This document shows positions 33,183 to 41,853 of a stretch of 64,000 nucleotides of DNA, in pieces. A program made the position numbers and the translations under genes. The stretch is from assembly GCF_013267355.1 (NCBI RefSeq), contig NZ_CP053985.1, forward strand, positions 1,798,001 to 1,862,000, in the 5' to 3' direction. The stretch's first letter is position 1, and every line of letters starts with the position of its first letter. The stretch comes from Achromobacter pestifer. Its GTDB lineage: Bacteria > Pseudomonadota > Gammaproteobacteria > Burkholderiales > Burkholderiaceae_B. Under the pieces are notes generated by a model, which worked only from the letters and a program-made list of their open reading frames with translations, was not told the DNA's origin and ran no database searches.

Positions 33183-34079
33183 ATGGAGTTGAGGCAGTTG
33201 CGCTATTTCGCGGCCGTGTGCGCGGCCGGCAGCGTGGCGGGCGCGGCCAAGGCCTTGCATATCGCCCAGCCCGCCCTGTCGCGCCAGATGATGGCGCTGG
33301 AAGCGCAGTTCGGCGCGCAGTTGCTGGTGCGGCTGCCGCGCGGCGTGGCGCTCACGCGGGCCGGCGAGGCCCTGCTCGCTCAGGCGAAGCTGATGCTGGC
33401 GGGTGCCGAAGCCCTGCGGGCGCAGGTGGCGCTGGCGGCCAACGGCAAGGCGGGCTCGCTGAAGATCGGCGTCATGCCCGGCTACAGCTGGCTGCCCGGC
33501 CTGGGGCAGGCGATCGCGGCCCTGTCGCGCGCCTCGCCCGATACCGACGTGCAGCTGGAATCCGGCCTATCGGCCTGGCAGCTGGATGCGATCAAGCGCC
33601 ACGAGCTGGACGCGGGCGTGGTCGCCTGGCGCTCTCCGCTCGACGGTGAAATCGAAGGCATGAAGATCTATGAAGACCGCATGGTCCTGGCCATGCCGGC
33701 GGCGGTGGCGCGCAGCGTCGGCAGGATCCGCACGCTCAAGGACCTGGCTGGGCAGAGGTTCATCCTGTTTCCGCGCGCCGGGTCGCCCTCGCACTATGAC
33801 GCGCTGGTCCGCATCCTGAAGGCCGCCGGCATTCCGCTGACGCGCCCGGCCGCCGTGGCGACCGACCTTCCCACCATCCTGGGCCTGGTGTCGGCCGGAC
33901 TGGGCTGCGCCATCATTCCCGCGTCGTTCCGGCTGCATGGCCCGGCCAGCGTGGTCTTCAAGGAAATCGGCGGCATAGACCTGACATTCGATCTGGAGCT
34001 GGTCTGGCGCGCCGACCAGCGCGATCCGCTGCTCGCCAGCTTCGTGCGCCTGTTCCCGCCGCCCGGAAAGCCGGCCTGA
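33183..34079 (+). CDS. LysR-type regulator
   Basis: A 298-residue LysR-family protein with a typical helix-turn-helix (GSVAGAAKALHIAQPALSRQ is the recognition part) and an effector domain. It is divergent from the deacylase-dehydratase operon across 106 bases that contain AT-rich sequence, so it most likely controls that operon. A much longer frame from 32640 is an extension into the deacylase gene and is rejected; ATG 33183 follows GGGAGG. The inducer is not visible. Confidence 0.87.
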   Translation: MELRQLRYFAAVCAAGSVAGAAKALHIAQPALSRQMMALEAQFGAQLLVRLPRGVALTRAGEALLAQAKLMLAGAEALRAQVALAANGKAGSLKIGVMPGYSWLPGLGQAIAALSRASPDTDVQLESGLSAWQLDAIKRHELDAGVVAWRSPLDGEIEGMKIYEDRMVLAMPAAVARSVGRIRTLKDLAGQRFILFPRAGSPSHYDALVRILKAAGIPLTRPAAVATDLPTILGLVSAGLGCAIIPASFRLHGPASVVFKEIGGIDLTFDLELVWRADQRDPLLASFVRLFPPPGKPA

Positions 34080-34184
34080 GGCGCGATCCGGGCGGATCGG
34101 CCCTCAGGGATTTTCATATCGCGAAACCGCGCAAACTCCTTAAAATAGGCGGTCTCCAGAGGGAAAAAATCAAAGGATAGAAAT

Positions 34185-34970
34185 ATGGGCTTTCTCGCCG
34201 GCAAGCGCATCCTGGTCACCGGGGTGCTTTCCAACCGATCCATCGCCTACGGCATCGCGCGCGCCTGTCACCAGCAAGGCGCCGAACTGGCGTTCACCTA
34301 CGTGGGCGACCGCTTCAAGGACCGCGTGGGCGAATTCGCCGCTGAATTCGGCAGCAATATCGTGCTGCCTTGCGATGTGGCCGAAGACAGCCAGATCGAA
34401 GGCGCCTTCGCCGAGCTCGGCCAGCACTGGGACGGCCTGGACGGCCTGGTGCACTCCATCGGCTTTGCGCCACGCGAAGCCATCGCCGGGAACTTCCTGG
34501 ACGGCCTGTCGCGCGAAGGCTTTCGCATCGCGCACGATATCTCGGCCTACAGCTTCGCCGCCATGGCCAAGGCCGCCCTGCCCCTGATGGAAGGCCGCAA
34601 TGGCTCCGTGCTGACGCTGACCTACCTGGGCGCCGAGCGCGTGGTCCCGAACTACAACACCATGGGCCTGGCCAAGGCCTCGCTGGAAGCCAGCGTGCGC
34701 TACCTGGCGACCGCGCTGGGCCCGCGCGGCATCCGCGCCAACGGCATTTCCGCCGGCCCCATCAAGACGCTGGCCGCCAGCGGCATCAAGGACTTTTCGG
34801 CCATCCTGAAGTTCGTGGAAGCCCAGGCGCCGCTGCGCCGCAACGTCACCATCGAAGACGTGGGCAACGTCGCCGCCTTCATGCTGTCGGACCTGGCCGC
34901 GGGCGTGACGGGCGAGATCACCCACGTGGACGCCGGTTTCTCGACCATCGTCCCGGGCATGGAAGACTGA
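34185..34970 (+). CDS. fabI: Enoyl-[acyl-carrier-protein] reductase (NADH)
   Basis: A 261-residue short-chain dehydrogenase that completes each cycle of fatty acid elongation. The N-terminus [24 protein letters not shown] is the FabI cofactor motif (quoted in part), HSIGFAP carries the glycine that alters triclosan binding when mutated, and the catalytic pair is Y-x6-K in NYNTMGLAK. The late SGIKDF and TIEDVGN motifs also match. Size agrees with E. coli FabI. It appears to be a single transcription unit, ended by a GC-rich hairpin. Confidence 0.96.
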   Translation: MGFLAGKRILVTGVLSNRSIAYGIARACHQQGAELAFTYVGDRFKDRVGEFAAEFGSNIVLPCDVAEDSQIEGAFAELGQHWDGLDGLVHSIGFAPREAIAGNFLDGLSREGFRIAHDISAYSFAAMAKAALPLMEGRNGSVLTLTYLGAERVVPNYNTMGLAKASLEASVRYLATALGPRGIRANGISAGPIKTLAASGIKDFSAILKFVEAQAPLRRNVTIEDVGNVAAFMLSDLAAGVTGEITHVDAGFSTIVPGMED

Positions 34971-34982
34971 ATCCGCGCGCGG

Positions 34983-35000
34983 CGGGGCCACTTGGCCCCG
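34983..35000. terminator. GC-rich hairpin between convergent fabI and osmC-like gene
   Basis: Perfect arms CGGGGCC and GGCCCCG around ACTT, 12 bases after the fabI stop. There is no T-tract, but the position between convergent genes fits a bidirectional terminator. Confidence 0.45.
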
Positions 35001-35019
35001 GCCGCGGCAGCCGGCCTGT

Positions 35020-35418
35020 TCAGGCCGCCTGCACCACCACGGTGGACACTTGCACGTCCACCGCCGTCATCAGCTTGTGCACCGGGCACTTCTCGGCCAC
35101 TGCCAGCAGTTCGTCGATCTGCGCGTCGGACAGCTCGCCGTTCAGCGTCAGCTTGGCCGTCAGGCGGTAGATCCCCTTGCGCTCCTCGCCGGCATCGCGC
35201 ACCACTTCCACCCCCACCGATTCCAGCGGCAGGCCCTTGCGCTGCGCGTAGACCATCAAGGTCATGGCCTTGCAGCCGCCCAGCGCGGTATCGAAGTAGT
35301 CGTGCGGATCGGGGCCGGCGCCGGCAGGCTGGGGCATGTCCAGCGGCAGATCGTGGCCTTCGGCCGTGGCGGTGAATTGCAGCGTGTTGGGCGCATTCTG
35401 GCGCACGCGGATGCTCAT
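35020..35418 (-). CDS. OsmC-family protein
   Basis: A 132-residue OsmC/Ohr-fold protein. These proteins reduce organic peroxides with two cysteines; here the first is in ALGGCKAMTLMVYAQRKG and the second in VAEKCPVHKLM, both at the expected places. The N-terminus DPHDYFDTALGGC matches the YhfA-like branch rather than classical Ohr. I start at ATG 35418; a long upstream frame reaching 36093 is a shadow of the neighbour. It converges with fabI. Confidence 0.87.
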   Translation of the reverse strand: MSIRVRQNAPNTLQFTATAEGHDLPLDMPQPAGAGPDPHDYFDTALGGCKAMTLMVYAQRKGLPLESVGVEVVRDAGEERKGIYRLTAKLTLNGELSDAQIDELLAVAEKCPVHKLMTAVDVQVSTVVVQAA

Positions 35419-35606
35419 GGGTCCTGTCTCCTGGTAACGGGTCCTGGCGGGCGGCCGCCGCGGCCGCCCCAGACCACGTTGTATCACCTGGCAGGCGCTC
35501 CCAGGACGTGGCCGGCGCAAGCAACTGACTGTAAGCTGAACTTCTGGCCCCGAGGCCGGTCGGATATCTCTATCCGCAATACCTGAGCAAACTTTAAGGG
35601 GGCCGC

Positions 35607-36287
35607 ATGAGCGCCAGACAACTCCTCGATCAACTGCTGCAGTCCGGGCAAGGGCTGCTGTCGGACACCACCAACCGCGTGCAGAACGCCACGGGCGGCA
35701 AGGGTTCGTCCTTCCTGACCGGCCTGGGCGGCGGTGCGCTGGGCGCGGGCGCCCTCGGGCTGCTGCTGGGCAGCAAGAAGGCCCGCAAAATCGGCGGCAA
35801 GGTCGCCATGTACGGCGGCATGGCAGCGCTGGGCGCCCTGGCCTACCGCGCCTATGGCGACTGGCAGCGCAGCCAGGCCGGCGCGCCCACGGCTCCTCCG
35901 CAGACGCTGGACCGCCTGCCCGCGCCCCAGGCCGAGCAGCACAGCACGGCGGTGCTGACCGCCATGATCGGCGCGGCCAAGGCCGACGGCCACATCGGCC
36001 CGGAAGAACGCGCCCTGCTCGAGACCGAACTCTCCAAGCTGTCGTCCGACGCCCAGGACCGCCGCTGGCTCGAGACCGAGCTGTCGCGCCCACTGGATCC
36101 GTCCGTGATCGCGCAAGCCGCGCAGACCCCGGAAATGGCGGCCGAGATGTACCTGGCCAGCCTGCTGGTGGTGGACGAGGAAAGCTATATGGAGCGCGCC
36201 TATCTGGACGAACTGGCGCGCCAGCTCAAGCTGCAGCCGGGCCTGAAGGAACAGCTGGAACAGCACGCCCGGGCCGCCGCGGCCTGA
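35607..36287 (+). CDS. DUF533/TerB-like membrane-associated protein (YebE-like)
   Basis: A 226-residue protein of the YebE/DUF533 family. After a short helix it has a glycine-rich hydrophobic part (LGGGALGAGALGLLLGSKKARK), a second glycine-rich segment, a proline-rich linker, and a C-terminal TerB-like helical domain with ILTAMIGAAKADGHIGPEE-like acidic repeats (seen as VLTAMIGAAKADGHIG). The role is unknown; YebE is an envelope-stress responsive inner membrane protein in E. coli. It converges with the next gene. Confidence 0.8.
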   Translation: MSARQLLDQLLQSGQGLLSDTTNRVQNATGGKGSSFLTGLGGGALGAGALGLLLGSKKARKIGGKVAMYGGMAALGALAYRAYGDWQRSQAGAPTAPPQTLDRLPAPQAEQHSTAVLTAMIGAAKADGHIGPEERALLETELSKLSSDAQDRRWLETELSRPLDPSVIAQAAQTPEMAAEMYLASLLVVDEESYMERAYLDELARQLKLQPGLKEQLEQHARAAAA

Positions 36288-36305
36288 GGCCAGCCTGCGC
36301 CCCGC

Positions 36306-37292
36306 TCAGTCGGCGCGCAGGCCGATCGCCTGCGTCAAGGCGGTGTAGCGGTCGATATCCGCATCGATCATGGCCTGGAATTCACGCGGCGTGCTGCTGG
36401 CGGGCGTAAAGCCCTGTTCGCGCAGCGCCGCCTGCACATCGGGGCGCTGGACGATTTTCGCCACCGCCGCATTCAGCTTGGCCACCACCGCGGGCGGCGT
36501 GGCCGCCGGCGCCAGCAAGCCATGCCATTGGTCCAACGCGTAGCCGGGCACGCCCTGCTCGGCCACCGTCGGCACCGACGGCAACAGCGGCGAACGCGCG
36601 GGCGACGTCACCGCCAAGGCCCGCAATTTTCCGGCTGCGATCAGGGGCGCGGCGCTGGACGCGGTAACCACGCCCATCCCGACCTGGCCCGCGGTCACGT
36701 CGGTGAGCGCCGGCCCGCAACCCTTGTAGGGCACGTGCTGCAAGGGCGCGCCCGTGGCGCGCGCCAGCATTTCGCCGGCCAGGTGCTGCGGCGTGCCGTT
36801 GCCGCAGGACGCGAAGGGCAGCGGCCGGTCCGGCGTGGCGGCGGCCAGCGCATCGTCCAGGCTGCGCCAGGACGAAACCGCTGGCACCACGTACACCGAA
36901 GGCACGAAGGCCACGTTGATGACCGCCGCAAAATCCTGCTTGGGCGCGAAGCCCAGGTTGCTGTAGACCCCCGGATTGATCGCAAACGAACTGTTGACCA
37001 TCAGCAGCGTATGGCCATCGGCCGGCGCTTCAGCCACCACGCGGGCGCCAATGTTGCCGCTGGCCCCTGGACGGTTTTCCACCACCACCGCCATGCCCAG
37101 TTGTTCCTGCAGGCTGGCGCCGATACGGCGCGCCAGCAGGTCGGTGCCGCCGCCCGGCGGAAACGTCACCACGATGGTGATCGGGTGCGAGGGATACGCA
37201 ACGTCCTTGGGCGCTTCGCCCGAGGGCGAGTTGCCGCAGGCGGCCAGGGGCAAAACCAGAAATGCAAGAACAGAGCTGAGCAGGCGATTCAT
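36306..37292 (-). CDS. Bug-family (TTT) solute receptor, lipoprotein
   Basis: A 328-residue tripartite tricarboxylate transporter receptor. The N-terminus is a lipoprotein signal ending L-A-A-C-G. The Bug ligand loop VVTFPPGGGTDLLARR and the VENRPGASGNIGA motif are clear, as is VPYKGCGPALTDV. Bug receptors are greatly expanded in Alcaligenaceae and bind carboxylates, often without linked permeases, as here. I start at ATG 37292; the longer frame to 37373 lacks a signal. It lies 78 bases after nadC on the same strand, but a functional link to NAD synthesis is not evident. Confidence 0.86.
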   Translation of the reverse strand: MNRLLSSVLAFLVLPLAACGNSPSGEAPKDVAYPSHPITIVVTFPPGGGTDLLARRIGASLQEQLGMAVVVENRPGASGNIGARVVAEAPADGHTLLMVNSSFAINPGVYSNLGFAPKQDFAAVINVAFVPSVYVVPAVSSWRSLDDALAAATPDRPLPFASCGNGTPQHLAGEMLARATGAPLQHVPYKGCGPALTDVTAGQVGMGVVTASSAAPLIAAGKLRALAVTSPARSPLLPSVPTVAEQGVPGYALDQWHGLLAPAATPPAVVAKLNAAVAKIVQRPDVQAALREQGFTPASSTPREFQAMIDADIDRYTALTQAIGLRAD

Positions 37293-37369
37293 GATGCGGG
37301 CTTGCAAGCGTCCCTGCGCGGCATGCGCGCGCGGACATGGGCAATGCCGGCCAGCGGCCGGCGGAAAGA

Positions 37370-38254
37370 TCAAGCGTCCAGGCCGATGTCGAGCACCTTG
37401 GCGCTGTGGGTGATCCAGCCCACCGCGATCTGGTCCACCCCGGTGGCCGCCACCGCGGCGGCGGTTTCGGGCGTGATGCGGCCCGAGGCTTCAGTAATGG
37501 CGCGGCCGCGCGCCATGGCCACCGCGCGGCGCAGATCGTCCAGGCTCATGTTGTCCAGCAACACCACGTCCACGCCCAGGGACAGGGCCGTTTCCAGCTG
37601 TTCCAGCGTGTCCACTTCCAGTTCGATCTTGACCATGTGGCCGACGCCGGCGCGCGCCCGCTCGACCGCCGTGGCGACCCCGCCCGCCAGCGCGATGTGG
37701 TTGTCCTTGATCAGCACCGCGTCGTCCAGGCCGTGGCGATGATTGCTGCCGCCGCCCACGCGCACCGCGTACTTCTGCACGGCACGCAGGCCCGGCATGG
37801 TCTTGCGGGTGCAGGTGACGCGGGCGCCGTAGCCTTCGATGGCGCGGGCGATGGAAGCGGTGGCGCTGGCCACGCCGCTCAGATGGCACAGGAAATTCAG
37901 CGCCACGCGCTCGGCCGTCAGCATGGCGCGCGCGTTGCCGCTGATGCGGGCGATTTCCGTCCCCGGCTGCAGCTCGCTGCCGTCGCGCAGCGCGACCTCG
38001 AACTTGATGGCCGGATCCATGGCGCGAAACGCCAGGCGCGCGAGGTCCAGCCCGGCCAGCACGCCCTCCTGGCGCGCCACCAGGCGGGTCTGCGCCGTGG
38101 CGTCGGCGGGCACGATGGCATCGGTGGTCAGGTCGCCTGCGCGCCCCAGGTCTTCGAGCAAGGCCGCGCGCACCAACGGCTCCAGCATGACTTCCGGCAG
38201 AGGGGGAACGGGCAGTCGGGCAATGGTCAGAGGCGCTTCGGCTTTAATGCTCAT
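37370..38254 (-). CDS. nadC: Nicotinate-nucleotide pyrophosphorylase (carboxylating)
   Basis: A 294-residue quinolinate phosphoribosyltransferase that makes nicotinate mononucleotide from quinolinate and PRPP. Conserved segments include ALNFLCHLSGVASAT, TRKTMPGLRAVQKYAVRVGGGSNHRHGL (quoted in part as TRKTMPGLR and GGGSNHRHGL) with the substrate-binding arginines and histidines, VEVDTLEQLE and VLLDNMS. Bordetella species use NadC to salvage quinolinate. No nadA or nadB is in the window. A perfect inverted repeat at 38303-38323 precedes the gene and the upstream neighbour is a NadQ-like regulator. Confidence 0.95.
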   Translation of the reverse strand: MSIKAEAPLTIARLPVPPLPEVMLEPLVRAALLEDLGRAGDLTTDAIVPADATAQTRLVARQEGVLAGLDLARLAFRAMDPAIKFEVALRDGSELQPGTEIARISGNARAMLTAERVALNFLCHLSGVASATASIARAIEGYGARVTCTRKTMPGLRAVQKYAVRVGGGSNHRHGLDDAVLIKDNHIALAGGVATAVERARAGVGHMVKIELEVDTLEQLETALSLGVDVVLLDNMSLDDLRRAVAMARGRAITEASGRITPETAAAVAATGVDQIAVGWITHSAKVLDIGLDA

Positions 38255-38302
38255 TTTGAGTATTTACCAGTTAAAAAAAGGCGCGCGAGGATTGCGCACC
38301 AC

Positions 38303-38323
38303 TTATGCTAGAGACGAGCATAA
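38303..38323 (-). promoter_or_regulatory. Perfect inverted repeat upstream of nadC, candidate NadQ operator
   Basis: TTATGCT and AGCATAA are perfect inverted copies separated by seven bases, 49 bases before the nadC ATG and 14 bases after the NadQ-like gene. The length and spacing suit a dimeric winged-helix repressor. The link to the NadQ-like protein is inference from position. Confidence 0.65.
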
Positions 38324-38336
38324 AGCTTGTCAAGCG

Positions 38337-39308
38337 TCACATGGCCCGCGACAACGGCAACTTGCTCCCCGCGATAGCGCGCTCCAGCAGCACATCGCGA
38401 CGAAAACGGAACAGCTTGGCCGGCCTGCCAGCCGTGCCCGTGGCCATTTCGCCGGTCTCTTCGACCAGCGCCTGCTGCTCGATGAGGCGGCGGAAATTCT
38501 GCTTGTGCAGGCCGCGCCCGGCCAGCGCTTCCACGGCCAGCTGCAATTGCAGCAAGGTGAACTGCGCGGGCATCAATTCGAACACCACGGGCCGGTATTT
38601 GATCTTGGCGCGCAGCCGCGCGATGCCCGTGGCCAGGATGCGGCGGTGGTCGTGGCGCATCGGTTCGCCCGGCACCACCGCGCCCTTGCCCCCGCGCCGC
38701 GCCGCCTCGGGCACCAGCCCGGCTTCGAACAGCAGTTCGTAGCGCTGCAACACCATGTCTTCGTTCCACGGCGAGCCGTCCAGCCCGAAGGTGATGGCGG
38801 CGCGCTGGCGGCGGCGCGTGCGCACCGCTGCATCCGAACTGTCTTCGCACCAGGCGGCCAGGCGCGGCACGATCAGTTCTGCCACCAGCGCGGGCGTGCC
38901 CGTGCGCTGGTCTTCCCAGGGGAAATAGCGGTACCAGTCCTGCCAGCCGACTTGCGCCACGCCGGTTTCGCCGGCCTCGCGCGTCAGGCCCAGGTAGCTG
39001 ACCGACATCACGCGCGCGCCCGATTCATCGGAGCGGTCGCCGTCGGCGAAGGTGTAGAGCTGCTCCACATACCCCAGAGGATGATGGGTCTGCTCCTCCA
39101 CCCAGGCGCGCAGACCGGCCTGCAGCGAACGGTGCGACAGTTTGAAGGGACCGGCCGGCAAGGCGCGCGCATCGTCGGTCGTCAGCACCCGCGGCTCGCC
39201 GTTGGTGACGGCGACCAGCACGGCAACGAGTTCAGCATGGACGGAGCGTTCGACGGATTCAGTCAAGGTAGGCGTATGGAAAGTGAGAAACCGGGCGCTT
39301 TGCCGCAA
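38337..39308 (-). CDS. nadQ: Nudix-like transcriptional regulator of NAD metabolism (NadQ/NrtR type)
   Basis: A protein of up to 323 residues with a Nudix-like N-terminal domain and a C-terminal winged helix, the layout of NrtR/NadQ (COG4111) regulators. The Nudix-box acidic residues are not conserved, which fits a ligand sensor without hydrolase activity. The winged-helix part covers roughly the last 120 residues, near FTLLQLQLAVEALAGRGLHKQNFRRLI (quoted in parts: FTLLQLQLAVEAL). The start is uncertain: TTG at 39308 or TTG at 39266; there is no good ATG. A TATAAT on the minus strand lies about 20 bases upstream. It is the probable repressor of nadC. Confidence 0.75.
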   Translation of the reverse strand: MRQSARFLTFHTPTLTESVERSVHAELVAVLVAVTNGEPRVLTTDDARALPAGPFKLSHRSLQAGLRAWVEEQTHHPLGYVEQLYTFADGDRSDESGARVMSVSYLGLTREAGETGVAQVGWQDWYRYFPWEDQRTGTPALVAELIVPRLAAWCEDSSDAAVRTRRRQRAAITFGLDGSPWNEDMVLQRYELLFEAGLVPEAARRGGKGAVVPGEPMRHDHRRILATGIARLRAKIKYRPVVFELMPAQFTLLQLQLAVEALAGRGLHKQNFRRLIEQQALVEETGEMATGTAGRPAKLFRFRRDVLLERAIAGSKLPLSRAM

Positions 39309-39322
39309 ACCGCGAGGCGCTG

Positions 39323-39356
39323 GAAATTATAAGGTTGGGGCTGCTGCAACAGCCCC
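39323..39356 (-). promoter_or_regulatory. Promoter region of the NadQ-like gene with inverted repeat
   Basis: A TATAAT on the minus strand (about 39327-39332) lies just upstream of the TTG at 39308. Next to it, at 39337-39356, GGGGCTG and CAGCCCC form a perfect inverted repeat with six bases between. The repeat overlaps the expected -35 zone and could bind a regulator or end plus-strand transcripts. Confidence 0.4.
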
Positions 39357-39465
39357 TTGCAAACGTGACAGGCATTCATGCTCCCGGACCCGCGCACCGT
39401 CCTAAGATGGAAGTGGCAATCAGGCGCGTCGCCCTCCCGGGACGCCCGCAAGCGGAGCAGACATC

Positions 39466-39693
39466 ATGTTGAAAACCGCCCCCGATCCACAGACGGCCAA
39501 GACCGCCGAAACGGAACAAACCGTCGCCATCGACCCGCGCAAAGGCACCGAAATCCTGCCGATGGCGGACCACAGCAAGGAGGTCGCCGGCATGCCGCGG
39601 CGCGGACGCGCCATCGCGGAACCCGGCGAGCCCGGCATCATCACCCCCGAAGATGACGTGCTGGACACTTCCTACGAAAACCGCAAGAGCTGA
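39466..39693 (+). CDS. Small hydrophilic protein, function unknown
   Basis: A 75-residue protein without membrane segments. It is rich in Pro, Glu, Asp, Lys and Thr and is probably disordered; GMPRRGRAIAEPGEPGIITP stands out in the middle. The ATG follows GCGGAGCAG at a suitable distance, and third-position GC is high, in line with real genes nearby. It lies alone between the divergent NadQ-like gene and a convergent LysR gene. No family is recognised. Confidence 0.55.
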   Translation: MLKTAPDPQTAKTAETEQTVAIDPRKGTEILPMADHSKEVAGMPRRGRAIAEPGEPGIITPEDDVLDTSYENRKS

Positions 39694-39752
39694 GTCCGCG
39701 CCCCGCGCGATGGCGAGATGATACGCGAGCCCGGGCGCGGTCCGGGCCGCGC

Positions 39753-40658
39753 TCAGGCCGCGCCCGGCTGCGCCTGGAATCCGCGCGCCAGGATCTCCAC
39801 GAAGGCCTCCGTCACCGACGACGGCGCCGTCTGCGCGGGATAGGCCATGCTGACCCGGACCGGCAGGCGCGGCGTGAATGGCCGTATCGCCAAGCGGTCC
39901 GCGAATACGGCCGCGATGTAGGGATTGACCACGCCCAGGCCGCTGCCGGCGGCGGCCAGCGCGCAGATGGTGGACGAATACGTGGTCTCGATCTCCGAGG
40001 CGGGCTGCGCCCGGTGTTCCTGCATGGCGCCGCGCAGCTGCAGATAGACGTCGTCATCCGCGTTCAGCACCAGCAGGCGGCGCCCGTCCAGGTCCATGAT
40101 GCCAACCGATGGCTGCGCGGCCAGCGGATGGTCCGGCCGCATCACGCAGACCGCCGCGCTGTCATGCAAGCCCTGCAGTTCCAGCTGTGCGCCATCCATG
40201 GGCGCCGTGGTCACCACCAGGTCGTAGGTGCCGTGCAGCAGCCCTTCCCGCAGATACTGGCTGCCCACGGTCTGCATGTTGATGTGGACCTCGGGATAGC
40301 GCTGCGCGAAAGTCTCGATCGCGGCAGGCAGCACGCCCAGGCCCAGCGCCGGCGTGCAGGCCAGCCGCAGCACGCCGCTGCCGCTGCGCCGCATGGCCGC
40401 GACGCGGTCCTCGATGCGTTCCAGGCCCACGAAATGCCGCTGTACGGTGTCGAACAGATCCTTGGCCTCGCGCGTGGGTCGCAAGCGTCCGCGCTCCATG
40501 TCGAACAGCTTCAGGCCGCTGGCCTGCTGCACCTGCGCCAGCAGCCGGCTGACCGAGGGCTGGGTGGTGCGCAGCATCTGCGCCGCGCCCGTGGTGGTGC
40601 CGGCCAGCATGACCGCGTGGAAGGCTTCGATCTGGCGGAAATTCAGGGGTCGGCTCAT
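39753..40658 (-). CDS. LysR-type regulator
   Basis: A 301-residue LysR-family regulator. The helix-turn-helix includes GTTTGAAQMLRTTQPSVSRL, followed by the effector domain with LVVTTAPMDG in the middle. ATG 40658 gives the family start (RPLNFRQIEAFHAVM); upstream frame to 40721 is not needed. It is divergent from a Bug receptor and propeller gene pair with 140 bases between, and probably controls it. Confidence 0.87.
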   Translation of the reverse strand: MSRPLNFRQIEAFHAVMLAGTTTGAAQMLRTTQPSVSRLLAQVQQASGLKLFDMERGRLRPTREAKDLFDTVQRHFVGLERIEDRVAAMRRSGSGVLRLACTPALGLGVLPAAIETFAQRYPEVHINMQTVGSQYLREGLLHGTYDLVVTTAPMDGAQLELQGLHDSAAVCVMRPDHPLAAQPSVGIMDLDGRRLLVLNADDDVYLQLRGAMQEHRAQPASEIETTYSSTICALAAAGSGLGVVNPYIAAVFADRLAIRPFTPRLPVRVSMAYPAQTAPSSVTEAFVEILARGFQAQPGAA

Positions 40659-40798
40659 AGCGCGGCAATGTATAGCAAACCTGCATAGCCTATGTCGAAA
40701 AAAGAATTTTTTCAAATACATGCCGGCTCCTACACTGGTTTTCCCAAGGGCGCCGCCAGATGCGCCCCCGCACGACCCAACCTTCCAGGGGAAACCAC

Positions 40799-41788
40799 AT
40801 GAACCTCCGCCGCTCCTGGCGCCAACTCCTGCAAACGCTGTGCCTGGGCCTGACGGCCGCCACGCTGCCGCTGGCCGCGCACGCGCAAGCCAACTATCCC
40901 GACCGGCCCGTGCGCATCATCGTGCCCTTCACCGCGGGTGGCAGCTCCGACATCCAGGGCCGGCTACTGGCCGAACATCTGGGCAAACTCTACGGCCAGT
41001 CAGTCGTGGTGGAAAACCGTCCCGGCGCCGGCGGCCACATCGGCGGCAAGTTCGTCGCCGACTCCGGGCCGGACGGCTACACCCTGCTGCTCGGCTCCAT
41101 CGGCCTGCATGCCACCTACGGGGTCTACAAGAACCTCAACTACCAGCCCGCCCGCGATCTGAAGCTGATCACCATCGTGGCCGAGATGCCGCACGTGGTG
41201 GTGGCCAACCCCGGGCTGGAAGCCAATACCCTGGCCGAACTCACCGCCCTGGCCAAGGCAAAACCGGAAACCCTGCACTTCGGCTCGGCCGGCGTGGGCT
41301 CGTCCGTGCACATGGTCGGCGAGCTCTACAAGATGGCCGCGCAGGCGCCCATCGTGCATATCCCGTACCGCGGCAGCTCCGCCGCCACCAACGACCTGCT
41401 GGGCGGCCAGATCCAGCTGCTGTTCGAGAACGTGCCCACCACCATCGGCTACATCCAGGCCAAGAAGCTGAAGGCGCTGGCCATCACCGGCGCCACCCGC
41501 TCGCCGGCCCTGCCCGACGTGCCCACCGCCGCCGAGGCCGGCCTGCCCGGCCTGACGGTGACCTCCTGGACCACGCTGGCCGCCAGCAAGGACGTGCCGG
41601 ACGCGCTGATCGAGAAGATCAGCGCCGACCTACGCCGCATCTACGCCGACCCGGCGTTCCGCGAAGGCCTGGAGCGCCTGGGCATGACCCCGGTGGGCAA
41701 CAGCCCCGCCGAGGCGCGCGCCTTCGTCGAACGCGAACGCGCCCGTTGGAACAAGGTCATCGAGACCGAACACATCACCGCGGGCTGA
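40799..41788 (+). CDS. Bug-family (TTT) periplasmic solute receptor
   Basis: A 329-residue periplasmic receptor. A standard signal peptide with a long n-region (MNLRRSWRQLLQ) and the core LCLGLTAATLPLAAHAQA is followed by NYPDRPVRIIVPFTAGGSSD, the Bug ligand loop. The VENRPGAGGHIGGKFV motif and VPTAAEAGLPG near the end are also typical. No TctA/TctB permease genes are linked. It is paired with a propeller protein gene after a strong terminator and faces a LysR gene, so the ligand may be the substrate handled by the neighbour. Confidence 0.88.
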   Translation: MNLRRSWRQLLQTLCLGLTAATLPLAAHAQANYPDRPVRIIVPFTAGGSSDIQGRLLAEHLGKLYGQSVVVENRPGAGGHIGGKFVADSGPDGYTLLLGSIGLHATYGVYKNLNYQPARDLKLITIVAEMPHVVVANPGLEANTLAELTALAKAKPETLHFGSAGVGSSVHMVGELYKMAAQAPIVHIPYRGSSAATNDLLGGQIQLLFENVPTTIGYIQAKKLKALAITGATRSPALPDVPTAAEAGLPGLTVTSWTTLAASKDVPDALIEKISADLRRIYADPAFREGLERLGMTPVGNSPAEARAFVERERARWNKVIETEHITAG

Positions 41789-41799
41789 ACGCCTGCCCG

Positions 41800-41827
41800 G
41801 GGCGGCGCTGGCGCCGCCCTTTTTTTT
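41800..41827 (+). terminator. Strong intrinsic terminator after Bug receptor gene
   Basis: Perfect nine-base arms GGGCGGCGC and GCGCCGCCC with a two-base loop are followed directly by eight T residues. It lies 12 bases after the receptor stop and 27 bases before the next gene, so it should strongly reduce expression of that gene from the receptor promoter. Confidence 0.92.
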
Positions 41828-41853
41828 CCGACCTTATCCTTGCTCCGCCAACC

